Shown here: positions 19,791-29,903 of the stretch, one piece after another
Layout of the letters: each line of letters starts with the position of its first letter
Position numbering within the stretch: position 1 is the first letter of the stretch
Assembly: GCF_007830155.1 (NCBI RefSeq)
Contig: NZ_VLKY01000002.1
Span: forward strand, 372,001 to 436,000
Direction of reading: 5' to 3'
DNA length: 64,000 nt
From: Pseudomonas duriflava
GTDB lineage: Bacteria; Pseudomonadota; Gammaproteobacteria; Pseudomonadales; Pseudomonadaceae
Notes under the pieces: generated by a model
What the model was told of the DNA's origin: nothing
Database searches by the model: none
The model's input: only the letters and a program-made list of their open reading frames with translations
Program-made: the position numbers and the translations under genes

Positions 19791-20303
19791 ATGGCCCTTC
19801 TAAATATCCTGGAATTTCCCGATCCTCGCTTGCGTACTGTCGCCAAGCCGGTTGTGAACGTGGACGATGCCCTTCGTCAGGTGATCGATGACATGTTCGA
19901 AACCATGTACGAGGCGCCCGGCATAGGATTGGCCGCTACGCAAGTCAACGTTCACAAACAGCTGATCGTTATCGATATCAGTGAGGACAAGACTCAGCCG
20001 TTAGTGTTCATTAACCCTAAACTGGAGCCGTTGACCGAAGAACTCGGCCAGTATCAGGAAGGATGCCTGTCTGTACCTGGCTTTTACGAGAATGTAGAGC
20101 GCCCACAGCGAATCAAGGTAAATGCCCTGGACCGCAATGGCGAGCCCTTTGAGATGATTTGCGATGGTCTTCTGGCTGTATGTATCCAGCATGAAGTAGA
20201 CCATCTCAACGGCAAGCTGTTTGTGGATTATCTGTCCTCGCTCAAGCGCGACCGCATTAAGAAGAAACTGGAAAAACAGCATCGGCAGCAACAGAACGCC
20301 TGA
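19791..20303 (+). CDS. def: Peptide deformylase
   Basis: Metalloenzyme that removes the N-terminal formyl group from new proteins; 170 residues. The three family motifs are present: [17 protein letters not shown] with the metal-binding cysteine, and QHEVDHLNG with both metal-binding histidines and the catalytic glutamate. The C-terminal basic tail [17 protein letters not shown] is normal for proteobacterial Def. It is followed by a terminator, then fmt and rsmB. Confidence 0.97.
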   Translation: MALLNILEFPDPRLRTVAKPVVNVDDALRQVIDDMFETMYEAPGIGLAATQVNVHKQLIVIDISEDKTQPLVFINPKLEPLTEELGQYQEGCLSVPGFYENVERPQRIKVNALDRNGEPFEMICDGLLAVCIQHEVDHLNGKLFVDYLSSLKRDRIKKKLEKQHRQQQNA

Positions 20304-20315
20304 TCTTGCCCCAGG

Positions 20316-20344
20316 AAAAAAGGCCTGCCAGTGCAGGCCTTTTT
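20316..20344 (+). terminator. Intrinsic terminator after def
   Basis: Stem AGGCCTGC (20321-20328), loop CAGT, stem GCAGGCCT (20333-20340), followed by TTTT and preceded by AAAAA, so it could work on either strand. It lies 13 bases after the def stop. Confidence 0.85.
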
Positions 20345-20443
20345 CATTCTTGCTTCAAAGCCCTCTATCCTATGAAGGCTAATCCGCAAAAGCGTGTCGT
20401 GTCGACATGAAATGCGGACCTGATCTGATCCGATGAGAGACCT

Positions 20444-21388
20444 ATGACCCAACCGTTGCGCATCGTGTTTGCCGGTACCCCTGAATTTGCCGCCCGTCAT
20501 TTGCAGGCTCTGCTGGACACTGGCCAGCCCATTGCAGCCGTTTACACCCAGCCGGACCGCCCGGCAGGACGTGGGCAGAAACTGGCTATGAGCCCGGTCA
20601 AGCAACTTGCGATAGCTAACGGGATTCCAGTCTATCAACCTCAAACCTTACGCAACGCCGAGGCCCAGGCTGAGCTTGCCGCCTTACAGCCGGACTTGCT
20701 TATTGTTGTGGCCTACGGGTTGATCCTGCCTCAGACCGTACTGGATATCCCACGCCTGGGCTGCATTAACAGCCATGCCTCCCTGCTGCCGCGCTGGCGT
20801 GGTGCAGCACCGATTCAGCGAGCGATCGAAGCGGGCGATGCCGAGACGGGCGTGACGGTAATGCGTATGGAAGCGGGCCTGGATACCGGCCCGATGTTGA
20901 GCAAGGTCAGTACACCGATTCAGGCAGACGATACCGGCGGTAGCTTGCATGATCGCCTGGCCGAATTGGGCGCGGCGGCTGTTGTGCAGGCTGTGCCAGC
21001 ACTTGCAGCCGGTACGCTACCTGACGAAGTGCAGGACGATACCCTGGCAACCTATGCGCATAAGCTGAACAAAGACGAAGCTCGCCTAGACTGGGGCCGG
21101 CCCGCGGTTGAGCTCGAGCGGCTCATTCGCGCCTTTAACCCATGGCCGCTGTGCCACAGCGTGCTGGCGGGCGAAAGTGTGAGGATTCATGCTGCACAGC
21201 TGGCGTCAGGCCAAGGTAAGCCTGGTGAAATCCTTGAGGCTAGCCGCGACGGTCTGGTGGTGGCATGCGGTGAAGGTGCGCTTCGGTTGACCCGTCTGCA
21301 GTTTCCTGGCGGAAAGCCACTGGCCTTTACCGATCTTTTCAATGCGCGACGCGAACGCTTTACAACTGGTCAGGTACTAGGCATATGA
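20444..21388 (+). CDS. fmt: Methionyl-tRNA formyltransferase
   Basis: Transfers a formyl group from 10-formyl-tetrahydrofolate to initiator Met-tRNA; 314 residues. Motifs are [27 protein letters not shown] (the tRNA-contact loop), the catalytic [21 protein letters not shown] region and GLDTGPML. The C-terminal beta-barrel starts after residue 205. It overlaps rsmB by four bases (ATGA), so the two are translationally coupled. Confidence 0.97.
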   Translation: MTQPLRIVFAGTPEFAARHLQALLDTGQPIAAVYTQPDRPAGRGQKLAMSPVKQLAIANGIPVYQPQTLRNAEAQAELAALQPDLLIVVAYGLILPQTVLDIPRLGCINSHASLLPRWRGAAPIQRAIEAGDAETGVTVMRMEAGLDTGPMLSKVSTPIQADDTGGSLHDRLAELGAAAVVQAVPALAAGTLPDEVQDDTLATYAHKLNKDEARLDWGRPAVELERLIRAFNPWPLCHSVLAGESVRIHAAQLASGQGKPGEILEASRDGLVVACGEGALRLTRLQFPGGKPLAFTDLFNARRERFTTGQVLGI

Positions 21389-22692
21389 GTCTCAATCCTC
21401 GTCTGGCCGCCGCTCGCGCCTTGGCTGCCGTGCTGGCCGGTCGTGCCTCCCTGGGCAGCAGCCTGCCCACTCAACAGGACAAGGTCGATCCGCGTGATCG
21501 CGGGCTGGTTCAGGAGCTGGCGTTCGGTACGGCCCGTTGGCAACCTCGCCTGGCCTTGTTGGCCGACAAGCTTCTTCAAAAGCCATTCAAGGCGGCCGAC
21601 TGCGATGTTGAGGCACTGTTGCTAGTAGGCCTGTACCAACTCTTCTACACCCGCATTCCAGCGCATGCTGCCTTGGGCGAAACGGTCGGCTGCGCTGATA
21701 AACTCAAGAAACCCTGGGCCAAAGGCTTGCTGAATGCCGTGCTACGACGGGCACAGCGGGAAGGCGAGGCACTACTGGCAGGTCTTGAAAAAGACCCCGC
21801 AGCACGTTTGGCACATCCACGCTGGTTGCAAAAAGAACTTAAGGCACGCTGGCCCGAGCAGTGGGAGGCGATCTGCACAGCTAATAATGCGCATCCGCCG
21901 CTCATGCTTCGCGTCAATCGCCGCCATGGAACACGCGATGACTACTTGGCCGAACTACAAGCGGCTGGTATCGAAGCTTTACCCTGTGACTACAGCGAAG
22001 ACGGTATCCGCCTGCTGACGGCACAAGACGTGAAAACCTTGCCAGGATTCATGGAAGGACGCGTTAGCGTACAAGATGAAGCCGCACAACTTTCGGCGCT
22101 GCTGTTGGAGCACGCCGCAGGCCAACGTGTGCTGGATGCCTGTTGTGCGCCAGGCGGGAAGACGTGTCATATTCTTGAGCGAGAGCCTGGGCTTAACGAA
22201 CTTGTCGCCATCGATGCAGAAGAAACACGCCTAGCGCGAGTTCGGGAAAACCTCGAACGTCTTGGTCTTACGGCTCGCCTGATCGCAGCAGATGGCCGAG
22301 CTGTAGATCAGTGGTGGGATGGTAAACCATTCCAGCGCATCCTGCTCGACGCGCCGTGCTCGGCCACCGGTGTGATTCGACGGCATCCCGATATCAAGCT
22401 GACCCGTACGCCGGAAGACATTGTAGCCCTGGCTCAACTACAAGCCGAACTGCTCGATGCGCTCTGGCCTACGCTGGAGGTAGGGGGGATTCTGTTGTAC
22501 GCCACGTGCTCTGTCATGCCGCAGGAAAACACCGAGAACATTGGTGCATTTCTGGCCCGCACCCCAGGCGCTCGTGAACTCGATATTCCTGCGCCCTGGG
22601 GTATCAAACAGCCTCATGGCCGCCAGTTGTTGCCACAAGAGAACGGTCACGATGGCTTTTACTACGCCAAGCTGATCAAAATCGCCAAGTAA
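21385..22692 (+). CDS. rsmB: 16S rRNA (cytosine-967 C5)-methyltransferase
   Basis: SAM-dependent rRNA methyltransferase (Sun/Fmu), 435 residues. The N-terminal NusB-like RNA-binding domain covers roughly residues 1-140. The methyltransferase part has [17 protein letters not shown] for SAM binding, the catalytic cysteines in [17 protein letters not shown] and in [11 protein letters not shown], and the NSUN-type ending [12 protein letters not shown]. Downstream, trkA, which often follows rsmB in pseudomonads, is absent; a TPR gene starts 14 bases later. Confidence 0.97.
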   Translation: MSLNPRLAAARALAAVLAGRASLGSSLPTQQDKVDPRDRGLVQELAFGTARWQPRLALLADKLLQKPFKAADCDVEALLLVGLYQLFYTRIPAHAALGETVGCADKLKKPWAKGLLNAVLRRAQREGEALLAGLEKDPAARLAHPRWLQKELKARWPEQWEAICTANNAHPPLMLRVNRRHGTRDDYLAELQAAGIEALPCDYSEDGIRLLTAQDVKTLPGFMEGRVSVQDEAAQLSALLLEHAAGQRVLDACCAPGGKTCHILEREPGLNELVAIDAEETRLARVRENLERLGLTARLIAADGRAVDQWWDGKPFQRILLDAPCSATGVIRRHPDIKLTRTPEDIVALAQLQAELLDALWPTLEVGGILLYATCSVMPQENTENIGAFLARTPGARELDIPAPWGIKQPHGRQLLPQENGHDGFYYAKLIKIAK

Positions 22693-22706
22693 TCGGGAGC
22701 CCGCTC

Positions 22707-23030
22707 ATGCTTGAATCGCTGGAAAAAATGCTTGCTAAAGGTATGGATAACGCCATGCTGCGTTTCGGGCTGGGCAAGGGTTATCTGGACGCTGGCGATG
22801 CCGCTCAAGCCGCGCAGCATTTACAACGGTGCGTTGAGCAGGACGCTGGTTATTCCGCAGCCTGGAAACTGCTCGGCAAAGCGCTGGAACAGCAGGGCGA
22901 CCAAGACGGCGCCCGTAAGGCCTGGCAGCACGGCCTAGAGGCCGCCCGAACCAAGGGCGACAAACAGGCGGAAAAGGAAATGACCGTCTTTCTAAAGCGC
23001 CTCGAACGCAACACCGAACCCAAGGCCTAA
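22707..23030 (+). CDS. TPR-repeat protein
   Basis: A 107-residue helical protein with two TPR-like units: LRFGLGKGYLDAGDAAQAAQHL and AAWKLLGKALEQQGDQDGARKAW. No signal peptide or membrane segment is seen. It starts 14 bases after rsmB and has GGAG before its ATG, so it is likely the last gene of the fmt-rsmB operon. TPR proteins mediate protein contacts; the partner is unknown. Its stop overlaps the stop of the convergent PilZ gene. Confidence 0.8.
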   Translation: MLESLEKMLAKGMDNAMLRFGLGKGYLDAGDAAQAAQHLQRCVEQDAGYSAAWKLLGKALEQQGDQDGARKAWQHGLEAARTKGDKQAEKEMTVFLKRLERNTEPKA

Positions 23031-23293
23031 CTGCGCAAGAAACGAAATCCGGCGCCTAACGCATCGACGCGCATCAGCTCCATATTCACAACAGGCGCCT
23101 CAATTGGCAGGTCCAATACTTGGCCCTGCACCTGTATGCCTATCGGCCATTCCGTCAACGTGGGATGCTGGGCATACACGCCGCCATCCGACAGGTCGCG
23201 GGTCTGGACAATCAGTTCTCCCAATGTTGGATGAGTGATGCGCAGGCGGCATTTCATCGAGACCCGGGGATGCCGGCGTTGGTTGATACCCAT
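23027..23293 (-). CDS. PilZ-domain cyclic-di-GMP-binding protein
   Basis: A single-domain PilZ protein, 88 residues. The RxxxR part is in NQRRHPRVSM at the N-terminus and the D/NxSxxG part in TRDLSDGGVYA, the two elements that bind cyclic-di-GMP. It fits the pseudomonad PilZ gene of the lpxL-tag block. It converges on the TPR gene with a four-base overlap of the stop ends, and follows mntH by 31 bases on the same strand. Confidence 0.88.
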   Translation of the reverse strand: MGINQRRHPRVSMKCRLRITHPTLGELIVQTRDLSDGGVYAQHPTLTEWPIGIQVQGQVLDLPIEAPVVNMELMRVDALGAGFRFLRS

Positions 23294-23324
23294 CGTGCTC
23301 TCCTTGAGTCTGCGGTTCCTGTTA

Positions 23325-24653
23325 TCAATCGAACAGCCAGTTTGACAACAACCACAGGTTGGCCAGGCTGATTACACTAAATAAAAACCAGGCCAAAAGC
23401 GTGGTGTAGTAGCGGTTAACGAACACCCCCATGAGGCGAGCATCGCTGGTCATGCGAATCAAGGGATACAGAGCGAACGGCAGTTGCAGACTCAGGACTA
23501 CCTGACTCAGCACCAGCAAGCGTCCGACCGAACCGTCTCCTAACCACCAGACCCCCACAAAAGCAGGAATCAGAGCCAACGCACGTGTGATCAGTCGTTG
23601 CTGCCAGCAGGGGATCTTGAGCTGCAAATAACCTTCGAGAATAACCTGCCCGGCAATCGTTCCGGTAAATGTCGAACTCTGGCCGGAGGCTAACAGCGCT
23701 ACGCCGAATAGAATACTGGCCAATGCACCGCCCACAAGCGGGTCAAGCAAATGGTAGGCATCCTGAATTTCCACCACATCTGTATGCCCGGTGCGGTAAA
23801 AAGCCGATGCGGCCAGGATCAGGATGGCTGCATTGATCAACAAGGCCAGCGCCAGCGAACCGATTGTGTCGAACCGCGCTAGCCGGATTGCCTCCCGACG
23901 GCTGGCCTGATCTTGAGCCACCAGCCGTGTCTGCACGATCGAGGTGTGCAGGTAAAGATTGTGCGGCATGACCGTAGCCCCCAGGATACCGATAGCCAGG
24001 TACAGCGGGTCCTGATGACTGATGGCCTCCCAAGAAGGCACAAACCCTTTCGCCACATCCGGCCAGAAGGGTTTAACCAGTGCCAATTCAATAAAAAAAC
24101 ACACACCAATAGTTGCTGCCAGCCCCAACATAATAGCTTCTAGACGCCGAAAGCCTTTGCTCTGCAAACCGAGGATAAGGAGCGTGTCAAAAGCTGTCAG
24201 GGCGATCCCTGTCGTCAATGAACAACCAAGCAGCAAGTGAAACGCCAGGGCGCAGCCCAGCACCTCAGCCAAGTCAGTGGCAATGATTGAGATTTGCGCC
24301 AAAAGCCAATGAGTCTTCGCTATTCGTGGGCTGTAGCGCTCGCGGGAAAGCTGCGCCAAATCCTTGCCTGTCGCCAATCCCAACCGCGAGCACAAACACT
24401 GAATGACCATACCGGACAGGCTGGCCAGCAGCACCACAAACAGCAGGCTGTACCCGAACCGGGAGCCCGCCTCGATTGCTGTCGCCCAGTTGCCTGGGTC
24501 CATATAACCAATAGAGACCAGCAGACCAGGCCCTGAAAATTGCAAGACCCTGCGCCAGAAAGGCGCTCCGGGATCGACCAGAACGGAGCCGTTTACCTCG
24601 GAAGGACAAAAAGGTGCCGTAGCGATTTTAGGAAGAGAGAATTTCAAATGCAC
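23325..24653 (-). CDS. mntH: Nramp-family Mn2+/divalent metal transporter
   Basis: Proton-coupled divalent metal importer of the inner membrane, 442 residues with about 11 hydrophobic helices. The metal-site motifs are present: DPGNWATAI in helix 1 and GATVMPHNLYLHTSIVQTR in helix 6. The N-terminus of about 35 residues before helix 1 is long but ordinary. The gene is between the PilZ gene and lpxL on the same strand; the 88-base upstream spacer has no MntR or Fur site I can identify. It appears inserted relative to the usual lpxL-PilZ neighbourhood. Confidence 0.92.
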   Translation of the reverse strand: MHLKFSLPKIATAPFCPSEVNGSVLVDPGAPFWRRVLQFSGPGLLVSIGYMDPGNWATAIEAGSRFGYSLLFVVLLASLSGMVIQCLCSRLGLATGKDLAQLSRERYSPRIAKTHWLLAQISIIATDLAEVLGCALAFHLLLGCSLTTGIALTAFDTLLILGLQSKGFRRLEAIMLGLAATIGVCFFIELALVKPFWPDVAKGFVPSWEAISHQDPLYLAIGILGATVMPHNLYLHTSIVQTRLVAQDQASRREAIRLARFDTIGSLALALLINAAILILAASAFYRTGHTDVVEIQDAYHLLDPLVGGALASILFGVALLASGQSSTFTGTIAGQVILEGYLQLKIPCWQQRLITRALALIPAFVGVWWLGDGSVGRLLVLSQVVLSLQLPFALYPLIRMTSDARLMGVFVNRYYTTLLAWFLFSVISLANLWLLSNWLFD

Positions 24654-24741
24654 ATTCCGATCAGTCGTACGAGGGCCTGCATGAGAGGAATAATGAGCAG
24701 CTGATGCTCTTATTGACCGCGATCAGGGGGAGAAAATGCAA

Positions 24742-25644
24742 TTAATACCAGCGCGGCTCTCCCTCGGGCCGGTTCTTGAAGCGTTTCATGCTCCACATGT
24801 ATTGCGTGGGATAAGCGCTGACGTAGCGCTCCAACGCCTTGCTCATCGCTGCCACCGACACCTCCGGATCCTTGTCGTACATTTCCGGCGGTGCGGCTTC
24901 GAGAATTACCTTGTAGCCACTGCCGTCCGGCAAACGCACTGCATGAAAAAACACGCCGCGCGCTTTACCCTTCGCCAGCAACGACGGTACGAACTTACTG
25001 GTAAGCGCTGTAGTGCCCAGGAACGGCACGAATAGGCCAGCACTGCGGCTTGGCTCCGGATCGGCCGGAATACCTACGGCTCCGCCACGACGGACTTCCT
25101 TGATCACGCTGATGATCCCTTCCGGCGTGGAAGGCGCGACCCGGTTGCCCAATTGAACGCGCTGTTTTTTCAAAAGCTCGTCCACTGCCTTCAGCTTGGG
25201 CGGCCGATAGAAGATGACCGGCTTGGCGTGAGAGCAGTAAAAATGATTGAGCAGCTCCCAGTTACCCAGATGACTCGTGATACCTACCAGACCGTCACCG
25301 GACGCCAAGGCCTCCTGGAGCACGTCCATGCCCTCAACCTCACGGATCAGCTGGAGAGAACGCTTCGCCGGCCAGATCCAGGCACAGGCACTTTCAGTCA
25401 GGGTCTTGCCGATACCCGCCAGGCATTCCTTGGAAAACTGTTCCAGCGCTTCGCCTTTCAGGTCTGGATAACAATGCGCTAGGTTTATCCGTGTAACCTG
25501 ACCAGCTCGAGTAGGCAGTTTCCACATGCACCAGCCGATAAAGGAACCGAGACGCTGCACCATAGACCAGGGCAGCAGGGCCAACAGACGCAGGAAACCT
25601 ACGATCAGCGCGCCTTTGAGCTTTTCCAAGAGCGACTCCCACAA
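24742..25644 (-). CDS. lpxL: Lipid A lauroyl/myristoyl acyltransferase (HtrB/LpxL family)
   Basis: Inner-membrane acyltransferase that adds a secondary acyl chain to lipid A; 300 residues. One N-terminal membrane segment (VGFLRLLALLPWSMVQRLGSFIGW) is followed by the catalytic HX4E motif in ITSHLGNWELLN, a GGAVGIPADPEP motif and a terminal YMWSMKRFKNRPEGE. This is the family member next to tag in pseudomonads. Whether it transfers laurate, myristate or a hydroxylated chain cannot be read from the sequence. Confidence 0.88.
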   Translation of the reverse strand: MWESLLEKLKGALIVGFLRLLALLPWSMVQRLGSFIGWCMWKLPTRAGQVTRINLAHCYPDLKGEALEQFSKECLAGIGKTLTESACAWIWPAKRSLQLIREVEGMDVLQEALASGDGLVGITSHLGNWELLNHFYCSHAKPVIFYRPPKLKAVDELLKKQRVQLGNRVAPSTPEGIISVIKEVRRGGAVGIPADPEPSRSAGLFVPFLGTTALTSKFVPSLLAKGKARGVFFHAVRLPDGSGYKVILEAAPPEMYDKDPEVSVAAMSKALERYVSAYPTQYMWSMKRFKNRPEGEPRWY

Positions 25645-25684
25645 GCATAAAACCCGTTATTGTACTGCCCGCTTGCATGCCGTA

Positions 25685-26254
25685 TCAGCCTTTCGGCGCC
25701 TCATTGCCTATCAGCGCACCATAACGGCAGCAATCCGTGGTGTGATCCATCACCATGCCCGTGGCCTGCATGTAGGCATAACAGATCGTAGGACCAACAA
25801 AGGTAAAGCCGGCCTTCTTTAGCGCCTTGCTCATGGCTTCGGCTTCCGGCGTAATGGCGGGCACTTCACTGCGGTCGCAAAAATGATTGATCTTGGGCTG
25901 GTCACCGGTAAATGACCAGAGAAAGGCAACTGGATTGTCCAGACGCAGCCAGGCCTGGGCATTCTGCCGCGCAGCCCTGAGCTTCATCCGGTTGCGGATA
26001 ATACCGGCATCCTGCATCCGCTCCTCGATCTCCTCATCAGTCATAACGGCCAACCGCTCGGGGTCAAACCCGAACAAGACTTCCCGGTAACGGGCGCGCT
26101 TCTTCAGGATAGTGATCCACGATAATCCTGCCTGGAAACCTTCTAGTACAAGCAACTCGAACAGGCGCTGCTCGTCTCGGAGCGGAACGCCCCACTCATG
26201 ATCGTGATAAGCGATGTACAACGGATCGTCGGTGCACCAATAACAACGTGGCAT
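25685..26254 (-). CDS. tag: 3-methyladenine DNA glycosylase I
   Basis: Removes 3-methyladenine from alkylated DNA; 189 residues from the ATG at 26252-26254. This start gives the family N-terminus MPRCYWCTDDPLYIAYHDHEWG, in which Cys4 and His17 bind zinc. The other zinc ligands are the His and Cys in DHTTDCCRYG at the C-terminus. The pocket motif FAGLSWITIL-like segment here reads FQAGLSWITILKKR. It is divergent from glyQ with about 100 bases between the starts. Confidence 0.95.
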   Translation of the reverse strand: MPRCYWCTDDPLYIAYHDHEWGVPLRDEQRLFELLVLEGFQAGLSWITILKKRARYREVLFGFDPERLAVMTDEEIEERMQDAGIIRNRMKLRAARQNAQAWLRLDNPVAFLWSFTGDQPKINHFCDRSEVPAITPEAEAMSKALKKAGFTFVGPTICYAYMQATGMVMDHTTDCCRYGALIGNEAPKG

Positions 26255-26356
26255 AAGTTTTCCCAAGGTGAATGAACGGGTAGCGGAGCTAAATATCATC
26301 CTGGCCTAATCGGGTATACTGCCCGACTTTTACCGTTTCCAGCACAGGTGAACGCC

Positions 26357-27307
26357 GTGACTTCGACTCCACCCGCCGTGCGCACTTTCCAGGACCTGAT
26401 CCTTGCCCTGCAAAACTATTGGGCGGAGCAGGGTTGTGTGGTTTTGCAGCCCTATGACATGGAAGTTGGCGCCGGTACGTTCCATACCGCCACGTTCCTC
26501 CGCGCTATTGGCCCAGAAACCTGGAATGCCGCCTACGTTCAGCCCAGCCGCCGTCCTACCGATGGCCGCTACGGTGAAAACCCCAACCGTTTGCAGCACT
26601 ACTATCAGTTTCAGGTAGTCCTCAAGCCCAATCCGGACAACTTTCAGGAGCTGTATCTTGGTTCACTGAAGGCTATTGGCCTCGATCCGCTCGTCCACGA
26701 CATCCGCTTCGTGGAAGACAACTGGGAGTCGCCGACGCTAGGTGCCTGGGGCTTGGGCTGGGAAGTCTGGCTGAACGGCATGGAAGTCACCCAATTCACC
26801 TACTTCCAGCAGGCAGGCGGCATCGAATGCTATCCAGTAACCGGCGAGATCACCTACGGTCTTGAGCGCCTGGCTATGTACCTGCAGGGTGTGGACTCAG
26901 TTTATGACCTGATCTGGACCGATGGCCCGTTCGGCACCGTAACCTATGGTGACGTGTTCCATCAGAACGAAGTAGAACAGTCTACTTTCAACTTCGAGCA
27001 TGCCAACGTGCCGAAGCTGTTCGAGCTGTTCGATTTGTACGAGTCCGAAGCCAACCGCCTGATTGAACTTGATTTGCCATTGCCAACCTACGAAATGGTA
27101 CTCAAGGCCTCGCACACCTTTAACCTGCTGGATGCCCGTCGCGCAATTTCCGTGACCGAGCGCCAGCGCTACATCCTGCGCGTCCGTACTCTGGCTCGCG
27201 CCGTGGCGCACAGCTACCTGAAGGCCCGTGCGCGTCTCGGCTTCCCTATGGCCACGCCCGAACTGCGTGACGAAATACTCGCCAAACTCAAGGAGGCTGA
27301 ACAATGA
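26357..27307 (+). CDS. glyQ: Glycyl-tRNA synthetase alpha subunit
   Basis: Catalytic subunit of the heterotetrameric (alpha2beta2) glycyl-tRNA synthetase. The GTG at 26357 is chosen because AGGTGA lies five bases upstream and it gives the usual pseudomonad start leading into [16 protein letters not shown]; another GTG at 26348 is possible. Landmarks are [42 protein letters not shown] and [21 protein letters not shown]. It overlaps glyS by four bases. Confidence 0.96.
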   Translation: MTSTPPAVRTFQDLILALQNYWAEQGCVVLQPYDMEVGAGTFHTATFLRAIGPETWNAAYVQPSRRPTDGRYGENPNRLQHYYQFQVVLKPNPDNFQELYLGSLKAIGLDPLVHDIRFVEDNWESPTLGAWGLGWEVWLNGMEVTQFTYFQQAGGIECYPVTGEITYGLERLAMYLQGVDSVYDLIWTDGPFGTVTYGDVFHQNEVEQSTFNFEHANVPKLFELFDLYESEANRLIELDLPLPTYEMVLKASHTFNLLDARRAISVTERQRYILRVRTLARAVAHSYLKARARLGFPMATPELRDEILAKLKEAEQ

Positions 27308-29358
27308 GTGCCCAGGATTTCCTCGTCGAACTTGGCACCGAAGAGCTGCCACCAAAGGCCCTGAAAACCCTGGGCGAAGCCTTCCTGACCGGTATTGAAA
27401 AAGGCCTCAAAGCAGCCGGCCTGAACTATACCGAAGCCCGTTACTACGCTGCACCGCGTCGTCTGGCCGTATTGGTCAGCCAGTTGGACGAGCAGCAGCC
27501 TGATCGTAGCGTGAACCTGGACGGCCCGCCCGTTAAGGCGGCATTCGACGCCGACGGCAATCCCACCCAGGCGGCTCTGGGCTTCGCACGCAAATGCGGT
27601 GTAGATATCAGCCAAATCGACCGTAGTGGTCCTAAGCTACGTTTCTCCCAGACAATTCAAGGGCAACCTGCCAGTACACTGCTGCCGGGTATTGTTGAAA
27701 CATCCTTGGGCGAGCTACCCATTCCTAAGCGCATGCGCTGGGCAGCCCGTCGTGAAGAGTTTGTTCGTCCGACCCAATGGCTGGTTGTGCTGTTTGGCAA
27801 TGACGTGCTGGACTGTGAAATCCTGGCGCAAAAAGCCGGTCGCACATCGCGCGGCCACCGCTTCCATAGCCCAGGCAACGTACACATCACTGCACCGGCC
27901 AATTACGCCGAAGACCTGCGTGCCGCTTATGTACTGGCAGACTTTGCCGAGCGTCGCGAGCTGATTGCCCGTCGCGTAGATGAATTGGCCAAGGAACAGA
28001 AAGGCAATGCTGTCGTGCCTGCCGATCTGCTCGACGAGGTCACTGCCTTGGTCGAATGGCCTGTTCCTCTGGTGTGCTCGTTTGAAGAGCGCTTCCTTGA
28101 CGTTCCCCAGGAAGCCCTGATTGCCACCATGCAGGACAACCAGAAATACTTCTGCCTGCTGGACCAGAACGGCAAGCTCTTGCCTCGCTTCATTACCGTC
28201 GCGAACGTGGAGAGCAAGGACCCGGCTCAGATTATCTCCGGTAACGAGAAGGTGGTTCGCCCACGTCTGACCGACGCTGAGTTTTTCTTCAAGCAAGACA
28301 AGAAGCAGCCGCTGGAAACATTTAACGATCGCCTGAAAAACGTCGTGTTCCAGGCTCAGCTCGGTACGGTCTACGAGAAGTCCGAGCGTGTTTCCAAACT
28401 GGCCGCGTTTATTGCGGAACAGTTGGGCACAGACGTTGAAAAAGCCGCTCGTGCCGGTATTCTGGCCAAATGTGATCTGGCTACGGAAATGGTTGGTGAA
28501 TTCCCTGAGATGCAGGGTATCGCCGGTTATTACTACGCCCTGAACGATGGCGAAGCCGAAGACGTCGCTCACGCGCTGAATGAGCAATACATGCCTCGTG
28601 GTGCCGGTGCCGAATTGCCTCGTACCGACACTGGCGTTGCCGTGGCGCTGGCCGACAAGTTCGATACCCTGGTAGGTATTTTCGGTATTGGCATGCTGCC
28701 CACTGGCAGCAAAGATCCGTTCGCCTTGCGTCGTCAGGCCCTTGGTGTGCTTCGCATTCTGATTGAGAAGCAGCAGGACCTGAGCATTCCGGCCGCGGTA
28801 GAGAAAGCCATCGAGTTGTACGGCGACAAGGTCAAGGCAGGCGATCTGGCCCAGCAGGTCCAGGACTTCATCTTCGACCGCCTCCGGGCGCGCTATGAAG
28901 ACGAAGGCGTTGCGGCAGAAGTCTACCTGTCCGTTCGCGCCCTGAAGCCGAACTCGGCCCTGGATTTCGATCAGCGCGTCCAGGCCGTGCAGGCTTTCCG
29001 TGGTCTTCCGGAAGCCGCCTCACTGGCTGCTGCCAACAAGCGTGTATCCAATCTGCTAGGCAAAGTCGAAGGCATGGTACTGGCGCAAGTCGATGCCAAG
29101 CTGTTTGAACATGACGCTGAGCGCGTGTTGCTGGAGGCAATTACCGAGGCCGAACAAAATGTCGAGCCAATTTCCTTGTCGCGTAACTACCGCGAAGCGC
29201 TTAACCGTCTGGCACGTCTGCGCGAACCGGTCGATAGTTTCTTCGATCAAGTTCTCGTGAACGCTGATGACGAGCATGTTCGAGCTAACCGTTATGCATT
29301 GCTGGCCCGTCTGCGCGCCTTGTTCTTGGGTATCGCTGATATTTCACTGCTGGGCTGA
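27304..29358 (+). CDS. glyS: Glycyl-tRNA synthetase beta subunit
   Basis: tRNA-binding subunit of glycyl-tRNA synthetase, 684 residues, the normal length. The N-terminal [14 protein letters not shown] and [11 protein letters not shown] are typical; the HD-like region is represented by [28 protein letters not shown], and the C-terminal anticodon-binding part has [18 protein letters not shown]. It is coupled to glyQ by ATGA and followed five bases later by gmhB. Confidence 0.97.
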   Translation: MSAQDFLVELGTEELPPKALKTLGEAFLTGIEKGLKAAGLNYTEARYYAAPRRLAVLVSQLDEQQPDRSVNLDGPPVKAAFDADGNPTQAALGFARKCGVDISQIDRSGPKLRFSQTIQGQPASTLLPGIVETSLGELPIPKRMRWAARREEFVRPTQWLVVLFGNDVLDCEILAQKAGRTSRGHRFHSPGNVHITAPANYAEDLRAAYVLADFAERRELIARRVDELAKEQKGNAVVPADLLDEVTALVEWPVPLVCSFEERFLDVPQEALIATMQDNQKYFCLLDQNGKLLPRFITVANVESKDPAQIISGNEKVVRPRLTDAEFFFKQDKKQPLETFNDRLKNVVFQAQLGTVYEKSERVSKLAAFIAEQLGTDVEKAARAGILAKCDLATEMVGEFPEMQGIAGYYYALNDGEAEDVAHALNEQYMPRGAGAELPRTDTGVAVALADKFDTLVGIFGIGMLPTGSKDPFALRRQALGVLRILIEKQQDLSIPAAVEKAIELYGDKVKAGDLAQQVQDFIFDRLRARYEDEGVAAEVYLSVRALKPNSALDFDQRVQAVQAFRGLPEAASLAAANKRVSNLLGKVEGMVLAQVDAKLFEHDAERVLLEAITEAEQNVEPISLSRNYREALNRLARLREPVDSFFDQVLVNADDEHVRANRYALLARLRALFLGIADISLLG

Positions 29359-29363
29359 CTGCT

Positions 29364-29900
29364 ATGAAACTGATCGTGCTCGACCGAGACGGTGTTATCA
29401 ACGAGGACTCGGATGACTTCGTAAAATCGGTTGAGGAGTGGACTCCGCTCCCTGGTAGCATTGAAGCCATGGCACGGTTGAGTCAGGCAGGTTGGAAAAT
29501 AGCTATCGCCACCAACCAGTCCGGTCTTGCGCGTGGCCTGTTCGATAGCCACGCGCTTGACGCTATGCATGTCAAGCTCCAGCGGCTCGTAGCAGAGCAG
29601 GGCGGTCAGGTCGATCTGATCGTCCACTGCGCCCACGGTCCGGATGACGCCTGCGATTGCCGAAAACCCAGCCCCGGACTGTTTCGGCAGATCGCTCAGC
29701 ATTTTGACCTACCTGATCTCAAGGGCATCCCAGTAGTAGGGGATAGCCTGCGTGACCTCACGGCAGGTTTGGTGCTCGGCTGCGAGCCTTATCTTGTTAG
29801 AACCGGAAAAGGCGAACGTACCCTGCAGAAGCCGTTACCGGAAGGCACCCTTGTGTTTGCCGACCTGTCGGCCGTCGTACACCATCTTCTACAGGAATAA
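29364..29900 (+). CDS. gmhB: D-glycero-D-manno-heptose 1,7-bisphosphate 7-phosphatase
   Basis: HAD-family phosphatase in ADP-heptose synthesis for the lipopolysaccharide core; 178 residues. HAD motif I is LDRDGVINEDSDDF with both catalytic aspartates, motif II is ATNQSG, and motif III/IV are KPSPGLF and VGDSLRD. A zinc-loop pattern HCAHGPDDACDCRKP, typical of GmhB, is present. It sits between glyS and plsC in a tight rightward operon. Confidence 0.94.
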   Translation: MKLIVLDRDGVINEDSDDFVKSVEEWTPLPGSIEAMARLSQAGWKIAIATNQSGLARGLFDSHALDAMHVKLQRLVAEQGGQVDLIVHCAHGPDDACDCRKPSPGLFRQIAQHFDLPDLKGIPVVGDSLRDLTAGLVLGCEPYLVRTGKGERTLQKPLPEGTLVFADLSAVVHHLLQE

Positions 29901-29903
29901 TCC

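Noticed and set aside
27715-28587. Long 290-residue minus-strand frame inside glyS
   Set aside because: It is a mirror of the glyS coding sequence caused by codon bias, with no domain or start signal of its own.
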